DNA from: Calothrix sp. FI2-JRJ7
GTDB taxonomy: Bacteria; Cyanobacteriota; Cyanobacteriia; Cyanobacteriales; Nostocaceae
Assembly (NCBI GenBank): GCA_019359675.1
Contig: JAHHGX010000065.1
Coordinates: 558,001 to 622,000 of the forward strand
Length of the DNA stretch: 64,000 bases
Reading direction: 5' to 3'
This document shows, one piece after another, positions 1-7,466 of this stretch; the stretch's first letter is position 1, and each line of letters starts with the position of its first letter. A program made the position numbers and the translations under genes. The notes beneath the pieces are model-generated. The model was not told the DNA's origin and did not search any database. It saw only the letters and a list, made by a program, of their open reading frames with translations.

Positions 1-2
1 CT

Positions 3-215
3 TTGAAATCTTATGACGACCAAGGTAAGATACCTAACTATGCTCTAGACGAAGTTGCAATAGCTAGTGATAAACGCATTATTGTAAATTATCCAAACAT
101 TAAACAACTTAATCCCACTCGTGAAGCTACACGTGCAGAAGTTGTGGCAATGGTATATCAAGCTTTGGTGGATGCTAAACGTGTTGCGGCAATAGAGTCG
201 CCTTATATAGCTTAG
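3..215 (+). CDS. C-terminal end of an SLH-domain protein (partial)
   Basis: The reading frame is open from the left edge of the window and ends at TAG 213-215, so only the last 70 or so residues are visible and the true start lies outside. The segment LNPTREATRAEVVAMVYQAL matches the S-layer homology (SLH) signature (…TRAEvaamvyqaL…). In cyanobacteria such domains occur in surface-layer proteins and in outer-membrane porins, where they anchor the protein to peptidoglycan-linked polymers. Which type this is cannot be told from the fragment. A short inverted repeat follows 5 bases after the stop. Confidence 0.75.
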   Translation: MKSYDDQGKIPNYALDEVAIASDKRIIVNYPNIKQLNPTREATRAEVVAMVYQALVDAKRVAAIESPYIA

Positions 216-220
216 ATATT

Positions 221-248
221 GGGACGGGCAATCTTAAGCCCATCCCAC
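221..248. repeat. Short inverted repeat, 'GGGC' family
   Basis: GGGACGGGC and AGCCCATCCC form a stem directly after the SLH gene. Similar elements (a GC-rich stem followed by 'acaag' or 'tgtag') recur at 1712, 3443, 15581, 25459 and 30483. It may work as a terminator but lacks a clear T-tract. Confidence 0.5.
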
Positions 249-261
249 AAGAGTATAATGT

Positions 262-477
262 TTATGAATCTTCTTCTAAGAGTTCTAGGACGGCAGCGTC
301 AAGTCTTTTATTGGCATTTTCGGATAGTTTGAAGCAATAAGCACTTACGGCGCCTGATATTAGTCCCAAAGCTGCTGTTGCTTTGGCTTCTGATGTTTTG
401 CCAATACAAACTGATACGGCAACAATCATTGTCTTTATCAAAGCAATATGAAATGAAAGCCGAACAATCATTATCAA
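262..477 (-). CDS. Small hypothetical protein with one membrane-type helix
   Basis: A 71-codon frame on the minus strand. The first half is hydrophobic, then comes AALGLISGAVSAYCFKLSEN, a glycine/alanine-rich helix, and an acidic tail ending ELLEEDS. I do not recognise a family. The composition looks protein-like rather than random, but there is no clear ribosome binding site and the frame sits between two repeat elements. It may be the surviving C-terminus of a longer membrane protein. The start could also be an internal ATG. Confidence 0.35.
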   Translation of the reverse strand: MIMIVRLSFHIALIKTMIVAVSVCIGKTSEAKATAALGLISGAVSAYCFKLSENANKRLDAAVLELLEEDS

Positions 478-510
478 TGGCTCAAGAAATATAATTTAGG
501 AATTACTATA

Positions 511-558
511 AACCGGGTTTATTCGTTGAAATAGATTTTGCATAGAAACCCGGTTTCT
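511..558. repeat. Palindromic 'AAACCGGGTTT' element, copy 1
   Basis: AACCGGGTTT and AAACCCGGTTTCT flank about 25 bases containing 'gattttgcatag'. The same arrangement recurs at 35248-35314 and 42024-42088 and, diverged, at 41857-41936. The right end of this copy supplies the stop codon of the neighbouring PIN-domain gene (557-559, minus strand). Confidence 0.7.
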
Positions 559-976
559 ATTGAGAATTAGTCAACTCTTGAATTAACTGTTCAGGAGTTA
601 GAATTCGCGGAGTAGTAACAGGATAATCCCTAGGGTTGCGAGTAATAATCGCATCTAAGTTATTGTTTACAGCTGTACTGTATTGAATAGCATCTTCAAA
701 GTCTTTAAAGTTGCTGGTCAGTGCCATATTTATTGATGCGCTATCTACTGTGGCAATTTGACATAAGGTTACAATGTGCCTTAAAAACTCAAGGGCTAAA
801 TTTCGACCTTTTTCTTTACGGATAATGTAGTAAAGGTCGCCAAAAGAGGATGCAGAAATATAGCCTTCGATTTGTTTTTCTTCAACAAATGATAGAACTG
901 TCTCGCTATTGCTAAAAAAAGGCTGTCGCTCAAGAGCTATATCTACGATAATATTGGTGTCGAGTAATACTTTCAC
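557..976 (-). CDS. PIN-domain ribonuclease toxin (type II toxin-antitoxin)
   Basis: 139 residues, the usual length of a VapC-like PIN protein. PIN proteins are Mg-dependent RNases that cleave tRNA, rRNA or mRNA when not bound by their antitoxin. The first acidic residue is in MKVLLDTNIIVDIAL near the N-terminus; further acidic positions fit FEDAIQYSTAV (around residue 92), followed by DAIITRNPRDY, a typical PIN C-terminal motif. The start overlaps the stop of the upstream antitoxin gene by 4 bases, so the two are translationally coupled. The stop codon lies in a repeat element, so the last residues may have been altered by its insertion. Confidence 0.85.
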   Translation of the reverse strand: MKVLLDTNIIVDIALERQPFFSNSETVLSFVEEKQIEGYISASSFGDLYYIIRKEKGRNLALEFLRHIVTLCQIATVDSASINMALTSNFKDFEDAIQYSTAVNNNLDAIITRNPRDYPVTTPRILTPEQLIQELTNSQ

Positions 977-1257
977 AGATTATGTTTCTCTTTCAAGGCT
1001 TCCCATCTTGCTTCATCTGGGTCAAAGTCAGGAGAGGCAGGTTGTGTCTTTTCAAACCAGCCTTGTAAGGCTTTAATTTTAGTTGGTCTTTTGGGTGTTT
1101 TTTGTTGTAATTCAGCAGCAGTTTCTGCGGAACTGGAGACTGCCTGTTCTTTTTGCAAGATAATCACTTCGACATCTCCGACAGGTATTTGAATAGATTC
1201 GTTAATAATTAAATTACCTGTAACGTCAATTTTACCGTTAATTTTATAAGCTTGCAT
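973..1257 (-). CDS. Antitoxin partner of the PIN toxin
   Basis: 94 residues, directly upstream of the PIN gene with a 4-base overlap. The N-terminal half (residues 1-35) is a short beta-rich segment with VTGNLIINESIQIPVGDVEV, of the kind seen in cyanobacterial antitoxins beside PIN toxins. The C-terminal part is charged and ends with FDPDEARWEALKEKHNL, probably the toxin-binding helix. It is called an antitoxin mainly from gene order and size; I do not see a classical AbrB or RHH fold with certainty. Confidence 0.7.
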   Translation of the reverse strand: MQAYKINGKIDVTGNLIINESIQIPVGDVEVIILQKEQAVSSSAETAAELQQKTPKRPTKIKALQGWFEKTQPASPDFDPDEARWEALKEKHNL

Positions 1258-1335
1258 ACTTCTGTTCCTTTTTGCTTATAGTACAGTATAAAATCATTTT
1301 AGCGCCAAATATATTATTGATTCTGTTTTTGTAAG

Positions 1336-1364
1336 CCTACACTGACGTAAATGGACAGTGTAGG
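1336..1364. repeat. Hairpin upstream of the antitoxin gene
   Basis: CCTACACTG and CAGTGTAGG form a 9-bp perfect stem with an 11-base loop between the 67-residue gene and the TA pair. It may terminate the minus-strand transcript from 1609, although the T-tract is poor. Confidence 0.4.
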
Positions 1365-1405
1365 TTTATAAAGGTAAAAATCAATACGATAAATAATGAC
1401 CAGAG

Positions 1406-1609
1406 TTAAATATCATCGGGTAATATCCACTTGGGTGGTTCACTTAATTTTTTGAGTCGCGCAGCTTCTGCGATTTCAATGATTTTATCGAGTGAGGTAT
1501 CTTCGATAAACTTGGATGCAGCTTCGCGAACTTCTTTGTTGGGGCAATTTTCATCACCCAATACACAGCCATTGACGCACTGTACTTTACAGTTGATTTC
1601 TTGTTCCAC
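1406..1609 (-). CDS. Small cysteine-containing conserved cyanobacterial protein
   Basis: 67 residues. Four cysteines at about 7, 11, 15 and 22 (CKVQCVNGCVLGDENC) could hold a metal ion. The rest is a helical segment (EAASKFIEDTSLDKIIEIAE) ending in PPKWILPDDI. I know of similar short proteins in Nostocales but no function. A GGGAGGGG-like stretch lies just upstream of the ATG on the minus strand and could act as ribosome binding site. Confidence 0.6.
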   Translation of the reverse strand: MEQEINCKVQCVNGCVLGDENCPNKEVREAASKFIEDTSLDKIIEIAEAARLKKLSEPPKWILPDDI

Positions 1610-1736
1610 GGTGAACCCCTCCCTTTGATGCTAACCAATAGGTGAATAATGAATGCGGTGAGCATAATTACTTGCTTAACAAAATAATTTTAACTTGATT
1701 TTGGGGGGATTTTGGGACAGGCAGGGATGCCTGTTC

Positions 1737-1800
1737 CACAAGAGACTGATTACACAAGAGACTGATTACATAAGATACTTGTTACACAAGAGACTCAGTA
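1737..1800. repeat. Four tandem 16-bp repeats ending at the MFS stop codon
   Basis: Units: cacaagagactgatta (1737), the same again (1753), cataagatacttgtta (1769) and cacaagagactcagta (1785). The array abuts the stop codon of the MFS gene at 1801 and follows an inverted repeat at 1712-1736 (ggacaggc…gcctgttcc). Confidence 0.8.
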
Positions 1801-3051
1801 TTAACTTTCTGCTGTGGCTTGTTCTTTGGATGTGGTTGGGTTTTGTTTGTTTAAGACTTGTAGAATAACTAGTCCTGATAGGGTACTTAGTGCTATTGCT
1901 AACCATGCAGTTTGGGCTATGTTAGGTGATTGGTCTACTGCCCAACCACCGACAATGGGACCGATTACGTATCCTATTGTCCAGCATTGATAGGCTATTG
2001 CTGTATAGGCGCCTCGTAATTTGGTTGGTGCCAGTTCCGAAATCCATGCGCTTGAGGTAGGTTTATAGATAATGCTGGCAATGGCAAATACTGCAAATAT
2101 TCCTAACTGGTAAACTTGACTCATATTACTGGAGTTGCCTAAAACCCATACTAAAGCGAAACCTATACCCCAAACTGCCATTGATATAGAGAGTGAAGTT
2201 AAATAGCTGAATTTACTAATTGCTTTGACAACGGGTACTTGGAGCAAGGCGCCTAACCCAACGTATCCTACAGTAAATAAGTTAGCGACAGTTGTCTCTG
2301 GTGTACCGCCAAATTTGACCAAGTATAGCGGTAAGTTACCACCCACTAAAGCAATATAAGTGATAAATAAAGTATTCACTAATAGATAAATCATCAAGCG
2401 CGTGTCAGTTAAGGCTGTTTTCCAACCTTTTTGGATATTATGAGTTTCTCCCTCAGCATATGTCCGAGTTTCTTTCATTGCCACAGCGAATAATAGCAGC
2501 AATATCAAAAATGTAATTCCACCCGCAGCGAATAGTAACTTTTCGGGATGAAGTAGTTTAAGTAACACTCCTCCACCCAGCGTCCCAGCAGCAAAACCAA
2601 CGTTATCTGCCACACCTAATAAAGAGAAGGCGCCTTGGCGATGCTCAGGACTAGTAACATCCATTACCGAAGAGTCAGCCGCAGTCCAGTACAAACCCGT
2701 ACTAAAGCCAAAGACTATATTAGCTAGGAGTAGTAAAGCAAAAGTCGAAGTAAACACCGCGATAGTACACGTAATTACCGCAAACGTAGACGATGCAAGT
2801 AAACTTCGCTTGCGTCCAAATTTAGGAGAATCTGTGAGAACTCCACCCAAAAGGTTGCCAAGAAACCCTGCCACCGAACCACTACCAATCGCAAGTCCAA
2901 CTTCGGTAGCTGATAAATTACCGTAGTTGACAAAAACAATCGGCATGTAAAACAGTAACACTGCCGAACCAAGTTGATAAAGTCCCCGTCCAATCGCTTG
3001 TACCCACACTTGCGGTGGGATTTGGTTGTTTGCTGAGAGTTCAATATTCAT
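1801..3051 (-). CDS. Major facilitator superfamily (MFS) transporter
   Basis: A 12-helix MFS carrier in the inner membrane. The segment GGVLTDSPKFGRKRSLLAS matches the conserved loop between helices 2 and 3 (G-x-x-x-D-x-x-G-R-[RK]). GLYWTAADSSVMDVTSPEHR and SSAWISELAPTKLRGAYTAI are the two pseudo-symmetric loops seen in drug or sugar exporters. The frame extends upstream to 3123, but the ATG at 3051 (MNIELSANNQIPPQVW) gives the normal cytoplasmic N-terminus, so I choose it (416 residues). Substrate is unknown. The gene stands alone, divergent from the small gene at 3178. Confidence 0.85.
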   Translation of the reverse strand: MNIELSANNQIPPQVWVQAIGRGLYQLGSAVLLFYMPIVFVNYGNLSATEVGLAIGSGSVAGFLGNLLGGVLTDSPKFGRKRSLLASSTFAVITCTIAVFTSTFALLLLANIVFGFSTGLYWTAADSSVMDVTSPEHRQGAFSLLGVADNVGFAAGTLGGGVLLKLLHPEKLLFAAGGITFLILLLLFAVAMKETRTYAEGETHNIQKGWKTALTDTRLMIYLLVNTLFITYIALVGGNLPLYLVKFGGTPETTVANLFTVGYVGLGALLQVPVVKAISKFSYLTSLSISMAVWGIGFALVWVLGNSSNMSQVYQLGIFAVFAIASIIYKPTSSAWISELAPTKLRGAYTAIAYQCWTIGYVIGPIVGGWAVDQSPNIAQTAWLAIALSTLSGLVILQVLNKQNPTTSKEQATAES

Positions 3052-3177
3052 TGCTGAGAGTTTGATGTGCGTTATTCGGTTATGTAAACGATTGTAAACG
3101 AGGCACGCCAAACCATAACGCATACCTGGTATCTTAAATTTGTGTAAACCACTTTTAGATAATTATGGTTAACGTTT

Positions 3178-3372
3178 ATGGCAGGAAGAAAGAAATTAGA
3201 TAGAACAAATCTTCATGCACGAGTGGCGCCGCACACTGGTGATAAGCTCAAAGAAATTGCTTATGTATTAGGATATATTCACGGAGGTGAAGGTTCAACA
3301 GGGCAGTTGCTCGATGCAATTGCTGATGGAGATTTAATATTAATTGCAACTAAAAAAGTCAATAAAACTTAG
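3178..3372 (+). CDS. Small conserved protein, ribbon-helix-helix-like
   Basis: 64 residues: a basic N-terminus (MAGRKKLDRTNLHARVAP) followed by helices around KLKEIAYVLGYIHGGEGSTG and QLLDAIADGDL. The pattern (short strand, then two helices) fits a small RHH-type DNA-binding protein, as in cyanobacterial relatives I know only as hypothetical. It is divergent from the MFS gene, with only about 126 bases between the chosen starts, so it might control that promoter; this is inference. Confidence 0.6.
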   Translation: MAGRKKLDRTNLHARVAPHTGDKLKEIAYVLGYIHGGEGSTGQLLDAIADGDLILIATKKVNKT

Positions 3373-3442
3373 TATAAATGGTTAAATTTATTATTATAAC
3401 TGGTTAAAAATAAATTAATTATCTTCTGGAATGAGCATCATC

Positions 3443-3512
3443 TTGTGGAATGGGCAGAGAAAGCCCGTTCCATATCAAGGGCGGACAAGGATGCCCACCC
3501 TACAAGAAAATT
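3443..3512. repeat. Two inverted repeats of the 'GGGC' family
   Basis: ggaatgggc…gcccgttcc followed at once by gggcggacaaggatgcccaccc. These fill most of the gap between the small RHH-like gene and the DUF4241 gene. Confidence 0.55.
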
Positions 3513-3594
3513 TTAATATTTTATTATTTGGAATTTCCTTAAGCAACAAATAAAAAGCTATTAAAATCAATAAAATTTAAGTTACTCCCTAAGC

Positions 3595-4260
3595 ATGAAT
3601 AAGATGAATAATCGTGATTTATCAAAGGTATTTTTAAAAGGGCAAATATTGACTTCATATTCTGGTTTAATGTACTTAAAACCTTATAAAGTTGGAGAAT
3701 TAGTTTTAACATCGGGAAAATTAGTTGCTTGTGACCCTCTAGTTTTCGCAGGCACAGAACCATTTAAAGCTAATTTGGCGCCTGGTTCTTACCCAGTTAT
3801 CTTAAGTCTTGCATATAAACAGGATGAAAAGTATCCACTAGTTGCATTTGCAAAGCTTTGCTTAAGTGATAAAAACCCTGTCAGATGGGAACTGGCTACT
3901 AAAGCAGGTGAAGATTTAGCATGTTTAAAAGATAATGAAGTATTTGGATATGGAGTTGACTCTGGAATTGGTTGCTTTATGGATGTAGACGCATCTCAAA
4001 TTCTTATAGATGACACATGGCAACATTGCGAAGTTTACGAAGAAACCTTGGCTTGTAAACTAGACCAACTATTGGAAGAAAAAAATGATATAGGAATTAT
4101 GTATACGAATATGTGTGTAAATGAAGTTACTGGGGCAAATATTATTGCATTTTCTGTAGGTATAGGTGATGGCTTTTACTCATCTTACTTTGGGTACGGA
4201 GCAGATAATAGCATAGTTGAGGTCGTAACAACTTGTATTTCGATGCCGGATAATTATTAA
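3595..4260 (+). CDS. DUF4241 family protein
   Basis: 221 residues. Family hallmarks are visible: GELVLTSGKLVACDPL (about residue 34), the PGSYPVILS strand, PVRWELATKAGEDL and FGYGVDSGIGCFMDVDAS (about residue 121). The last motif is the most conserved part of DUF4241. The family is cytosolic with no established function; members often sit among toxin/immunity genes, which suits this neighbourhood. It starts at ATG 3595, with a second ATG three codons later. No export signal is seen. Confidence 0.8.
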   Translation: MNKMNNRDLSKVFLKGQILTSYSGLMYLKPYKVGELVLTSGKLVACDPLVFAGTEPFKANLAPGSYPVILSLAYKQDEKYPLVAFAKLCLSDKNPVRWELATKAGEDLACLKDNEVFGYGVDSGIGCFMDVDASQILIDDTWQHCEVYEETLACKLDQLLEEKNDIGIMYTNMCVNEVTGANIIAFSVGIGDGFYSSYFGYGADNSIVEVVTTCISMPDNY

Positions 4261-4365
4261 TGATTGTTTACACTAAAATTTGCTATATATTTTATTACTA
4301 TACTACAGACGCTCCTCTTTTACTTTAATCAATGCTACAATCATTACTAATTTATAACTTTAAGG

Positions 4366-4665
4366 ATGCACGTAATTAGTAAAGTTAAATTGCGCGAATT
4401 CTGGGTTTAACATGCTGACTCTAAAGATGCGCTAAATGAATGGTATAAGTTTGCCTCTAAGGCTAGATGGTATAGCTTACTGGATATTCATGAAAAGTAT
4501 CCCAAGGCAGAAGCAGTTAATAACTTTACTGTATTTAATATAAAGGGTAATACTTATCGTTTAATTGTTGATATTAGATATTTAGAACAAATAATTTATA
4601 TTAAATATATTCTGACTCATGCTGAATACGATAAGGAAAATTGGAAAGATGACCCCTACTTCTAA
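4366..4665 (+). pseudogene. HigB-type mRNA interferase toxin with an in-frame stop
   Basis: Reading from ATG 4366 (preceded by AAGGATG context) gives MHVISKVKLREFWV, a TAA at 4408-4410, then an unbroken frame: HADSKDALNEWYKFASK…FNIKGNTYRLIV…YIKYILTHAEYDKENWKDD, ending at 4663-4665. This matches the HigB/RelE family over its full length (about 99 codons). Only codon 15 is broken. HigB toxins cleave mRNA on the ribosome. The antitoxin downstream overlaps by 17 bases and is intact. Either the toxin is inactivated, or it restarts from a downstream codon; no good restart is seen. Confidence 0.8.
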
Positions 4666-5065
4666 TCAAAAAACTTATACAGACCTGTTGATTCAGTATC
4701 AGCCCAAGCCAATAACAACTTTTGATGAGTATAAGGAGGCCTTGGCGATAGTAGAAGGAATGATGTCTGGTGAGTTAACTCAGGCTGAAACAACGCTTCT
4801 TAAATTGTTGGTTCTTCTTATCGAGACTTATGAGGAAGAACATTATCCAATGGGTGAACCTACACTTGCGGCAACTTTGGAATCTCTCATGCATGAGTTT
4901 GACGTGGCGCCAATTTCTTTAGTTGAGATACTTGGTTCTCTCGATATTGTCAACGAAGTGGTCAATGGTCAACGGGGAGTTAGTCAGTCTCAAGCAGAAT
5001 CTTTAGCTAAATATTTTAATGCTTTAAGCCCTGGACTTTCTATGACTGCTACAGACTTTCGGTAA
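4649..5065 (+). CDS. HigA-type antitoxin (HTH transcriptional repressor)
   Basis: I start it at ATG 4649 (MTPTSNQKTYTDLL), within the last codons of the toxin frame, rather than the TTG at 4619, because family members start this way. About 138 residues. The middle (EALAIVEGMMSGELTQAETTLLKLLVLLIETYEEEHYP) is the family helix bundle; the C-terminal part PISLVEILGS…VSQSQAESLAKYF is the helix-turn-helix. HigA binds the toxin and represses the operon. With its toxin broken, it may persist as an orphan repressor. A 45-base stretch of its HTH region is copied at 5194. Confidence 0.8.
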   Translation: MTPTSNQKTYTDLLIQYQPKPITTFDEYKEALAIVEGMMSGELTQAETTLLKLLVLLIETYEEEHYPMGEPTLAATLESLMHEFDVAPISLVEILGSLDIVNEVVNGQRGVSQSQAESLAKYFNALSPGLSMTATDFR

Positions 5066-5138
5066 TTATCTATATCTATATATATTTCATTATTGCTCCT
5101 TGCTATTTGGGAATACTACTAATAGTAAGGAGATAAAG

Positions 5139-5261
5139 ATGATGGAAGACAACTTTAATAATAAACGAGAATACGATGCTGTACTTGGTGGACAGGCGCC
5201 AATTTCTTTAGTAAAAATACTTGGTTTTCTCGATATCCTCCAAACTTTACTGCGGAACTGA
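5139..5261 (+). pseudogene. 40-codon chimeric gene fragment
   Basis: ATG ATG at 5139/5142 follows a good ribosome binding site (AAGGAG, 5128-5133). The first half, MEDNFNNKREYDAVLGGQ, looks like the N-terminus of a larger cyanobacterial protein. After GGCGCC the sequence switches to a copy of the HigA HTH segment (APISLVKILGFLDIL; compare APISLVEILGSLDIV at about 4906), and stops at TGA 5259. It overlaps the 3' end of the convergent ATPase gene by 15 bases. It may be translated, but looks like a recombination scar. Confidence 0.6.
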
Positions 5262-6671
5262 AGTGTTTTCATACTGTATAGCTTCCTCGACAATTACTTT
5301 TACTTCTTCCAAAAGACTTCTACCTTTACTAGTTGCACGGACTTGAAGTTTTTCAACCAAAACTGGGTCTAGGTTTTCAAGAATAATTTTATTAAAATCT
5401 ACTTGCTTATTTGCCCAAGTTGTAGCTATTTCCATTATTGAAGTTGAGGCAAGTTTTAAGTGTGCTTCTTCCCAATTATCAATATAAAGTAGCTCAGGTA
5501 CAAAATAGTTTTCTGCTATTTCTAGCATTGTGGAATTATTTTCTTGTTCTGATTGTCTGTAAGCAGAATTTAATCGCGTTAATACCTCCTCGTATGCTGG
5601 TGATGCGATTAATTCTGGTGTTAGCATACTAATAATTACCGATGGATCATAATATTTATTATCGTTAACGCTTGTTTTAGCTGGCGCCACTTTTTTCATT
5701 TGTGATAAACAAAGTGTTGTTCCTGCTACTGATGGTTCGTTAATTGTTGTAACTAGGAATCGCTGAAATCTGGCATCCAAAAGTATGGGGCTAGATATTT
5801 TGTTCAAACCAGACCCTAAGTCAATTAGTACATAGTCGGCGCCTACAGCTTTACCTAATTTATGAATAGAATCGCCTAATTCCCAACCTTCGTTAGGATG
5901 ACTAAGTATATGTTCGGGTAAAATATCAATGTCTAATAGTTGTTTATCGTCAATACATGCAGGTATAAAATATACAGTTGATTTTCCTTCTTGTTTAGAA
6001 GATTTATTAAGTTCTTGAGCAATAAATGACAGTGCCTGTTCGCCATCAATAGGTGAATCATGCAGCAGTTCTAAAAAATCAACGTAAGAAATTAATGGTT
6101 TCTGTTTTTCTTGTATATTCCAATAAGTTAACCCAGGTGCATTTAAGGCAGCATCAATAACTAAGATTTTTATTGGATTATCTAACTGTTTTGCTCTATC
6201 TAGTAATGCTAAAATGTAAGCAGCTAAATTTAATGTTCTTTCAACACCATCATTGAATGAATAAAAAGCTAATAAGTTTGGCTTTTCACTAAATGAATTC
6301 GGCAACTTTATTACTGAAATAAATTTACTTTCTTTTGCTAAATTAGCATCAATATAAACAATTTCTTGCCAAAATGGACGTATATTATTAGTTGTATATA
6401 TCTTCTCTTCTGGTAAAAATTCTACTGATAAAGTTTCATTACCTAAATCAAGCTGAATGATTGATTGGTCTTCTTGATACGAATTCCCAAACCATTCTTT
6501 CAAAGCACTTTTAGCATTATCTATACTTTTATCACTACCAAGACCTACTTCTAAAGCGTCGGAGAAACTACGCATCCTAACAACTCCCTCTGGTAAATTA
6601 GTACCATATTTAGTTCTATGAGAAATAATTCTTCTAACATCAATCCAAGTTAATAGTCTTAAGTTTTTCAT
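5247..6671 (-). CDS. KGGVGR-type (MinD/ParA-like) ATPase with degenerate Walker A and C-terminal RHH segment
   Basis: 474 residues. Around residue 134 the family Walker A context YSFKGGVGRS is present as YSFNDGVERT: the first lysine and two glycines are replaced. The following LVIDAALNAPGL corresponds to the Walker A-linked LVDxDLEAPGL strand, and VLIDLGSGLN to Walker B. Residues 1-120 form an unrecognised N-terminal domain. The last 45 residues (IILENLDPVLVEKLQVRATS…GRSLLEEVKVIVEEA) closely resemble a FitA/Arc-type ribbon-helix-helix antitoxin. The start overlaps the upstream HEPN-like gene by 4 bases. Family members act as switch ATPases; this one may have lost ATP binding or hydrolysis. 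Confidence 0.7.
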   Translation of the reverse strand: MKNLRLLTWIDVRRIISHRTKYGTNLPEGVVRMRSFSDALEVGLGSDKSIDNAKSALKEWFGNSYQEDQSIIQLDLGNETLSVEFLPEEKIYTTNNIRPFWQEIVYIDANLAKESKFISVIKLPNSFSEKPNLLAFYSFNDGVERTLNLAAYILALLDRAKQLDNPIKILVIDAALNAPGLTYWNIQEKQKPLISYVDFLELLHDSPIDGEQALSFIAQELNKSSKQEGKSTVYFIPACIDDKQLLDIDILPEHILSHPNEGWELGDSIHKLGKAVGADYVLIDLGSGLNKISSPILLDARFQRFLVTTINEPSVAGTTLCLSQMKKVAPAKTSVNDNKYYDPSVIISMLTPELIASPAYEEVLTRLNSAYRQSEQENNSTMLEIAENYFVPELLYIDNWEEAHLKLASTSIMEIATTWANKQVDFNKIILENLDPVLVEKLQVRATSKGRSLLEEVKVIVEEAIQYENTSVPQ

Positions 6672-7108
6672 GACTTCCTTAGTTCTTTCTTAATCCATTC
6701 TACTATTTCTAACAATTTACTTTCTATATCCTGGTCTGTTACATCTGCAAGCGAGCAACTACCACCATAGCGCCACATTTGATTAATATCCCCAGGAGTA
6801 AATTTTCTTTCATCATAGCCATTCTTTGCTTTAATAGGTTTCATACTTATTTGCTCTGGTAGCCTTAAATCTGTGTTTGATGACAAACAGCGTAGTAGCC
6901 TATTAATATCATGTTGGTATTCAGCAATTTCTGCACACAAATCGCTTCTTTTTATCTTACGTCTCCTCATCAAAACAAATTTTAGCCCACATTCAACTGC
7001 GTAAAATAAAAGCAAACGATGAGCATTTGTTCGTTGAGTATTATAAGAAGCCAACAAATTATCACGCCAAGCTTTCTCCATCTCTCGGTCTGTAAAAGGA
7101 ATTGCCAT
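6668..7108 (-). CDS. HEPN-like small alpha-helical protein
   Basis: 146 residues, first gene of a two-gene operon with the ATPase. The stretch NAHRLLLFYAVECGLKFVLM (residues 28-47) is typical of the first long helix of HEPN-like proteins, followed by YQHDINRLLR and a C-terminal helix IESKLLEIVEWIKKEL. HEPN proteins are often RNases in toxin-antitoxin, abortive infection and CRISPR effector systems. The canonical R-x4-6-H catalytic motif is not obvious (RTNAH has only three residues between), so it could be a non-catalytic partner. The call rests on helix pattern and context. Confidence 0.5.
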   Translation of the reverse strand: MAIPFTDREMEKAWRDNLLASYNTQRTNAHRLLLFYAVECGLKFVLMRRRKIKRSDLCAEIAEYQHDINRLLRCLSSNTDLRLPEQISMKPIKAKNGYDERKFTPGDINQMWRYGGSCSLADVTDQDIESKLLEIVEWIKKELRKS

Positions 7109-7466
7109 TATGCAATTATCTGCGTCACACTTAAGAATTTACCTAAATATAGTACGTTAAAATTGCTCCAGTTACTAAGCTATTTTACTTACTTTTTATT
7201 CAACTATTTTATACAAAGTAATGATTATAACTTTACTTTGGAACGAAGTTAAAATATTTAAGATGCTACCCTGCGGGAAAACTGCGTTAACGTTCCTCAG
7301 CATGACGTAAGTTCATATTTTACCCTTCTCAGTATAATGTTGGGTTGTGCCTACCCTTCGGGAAAACTTCGTTAACGGCATACTACGTAAACGCAAAGCC
7401 TCCACCCAACCTACAATTATAATTTCTCCCCTCTCCTTGTAGGAGAGGGGTTGGGGGAGAGGTTTA
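7109..7466. other. Repeat-filled spacer between the HEPN-like gene and recG
   Basis: No gene seen. 7260-7307 is a repeat whose reverse complement is also found inside the giant beta-barrel gene (62037-62086). 7335-7412 holds a second, related element (TACCCTTCGGGAAAACTTCG). 7424-7465 is a 'cccctctcc…ggagagggg' hairpin, common in cyanobacterial spacers, which could end the recG transcript. The operon promoter probably lies in 7109-7260, which is AT-rich. Confidence 0.65.
7260..7307 (-). repeat. Dispersed repeat with a second copy inside a coding gene
   Basis: Read on the minus strand it begins with tcatgctgaggaacg and ends with agggtagcatctt. The copy at 62037-62086 differs at only a few positions. 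This type of repeat is normally intergenic in cyanobacteria. Confidence 0.8.
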
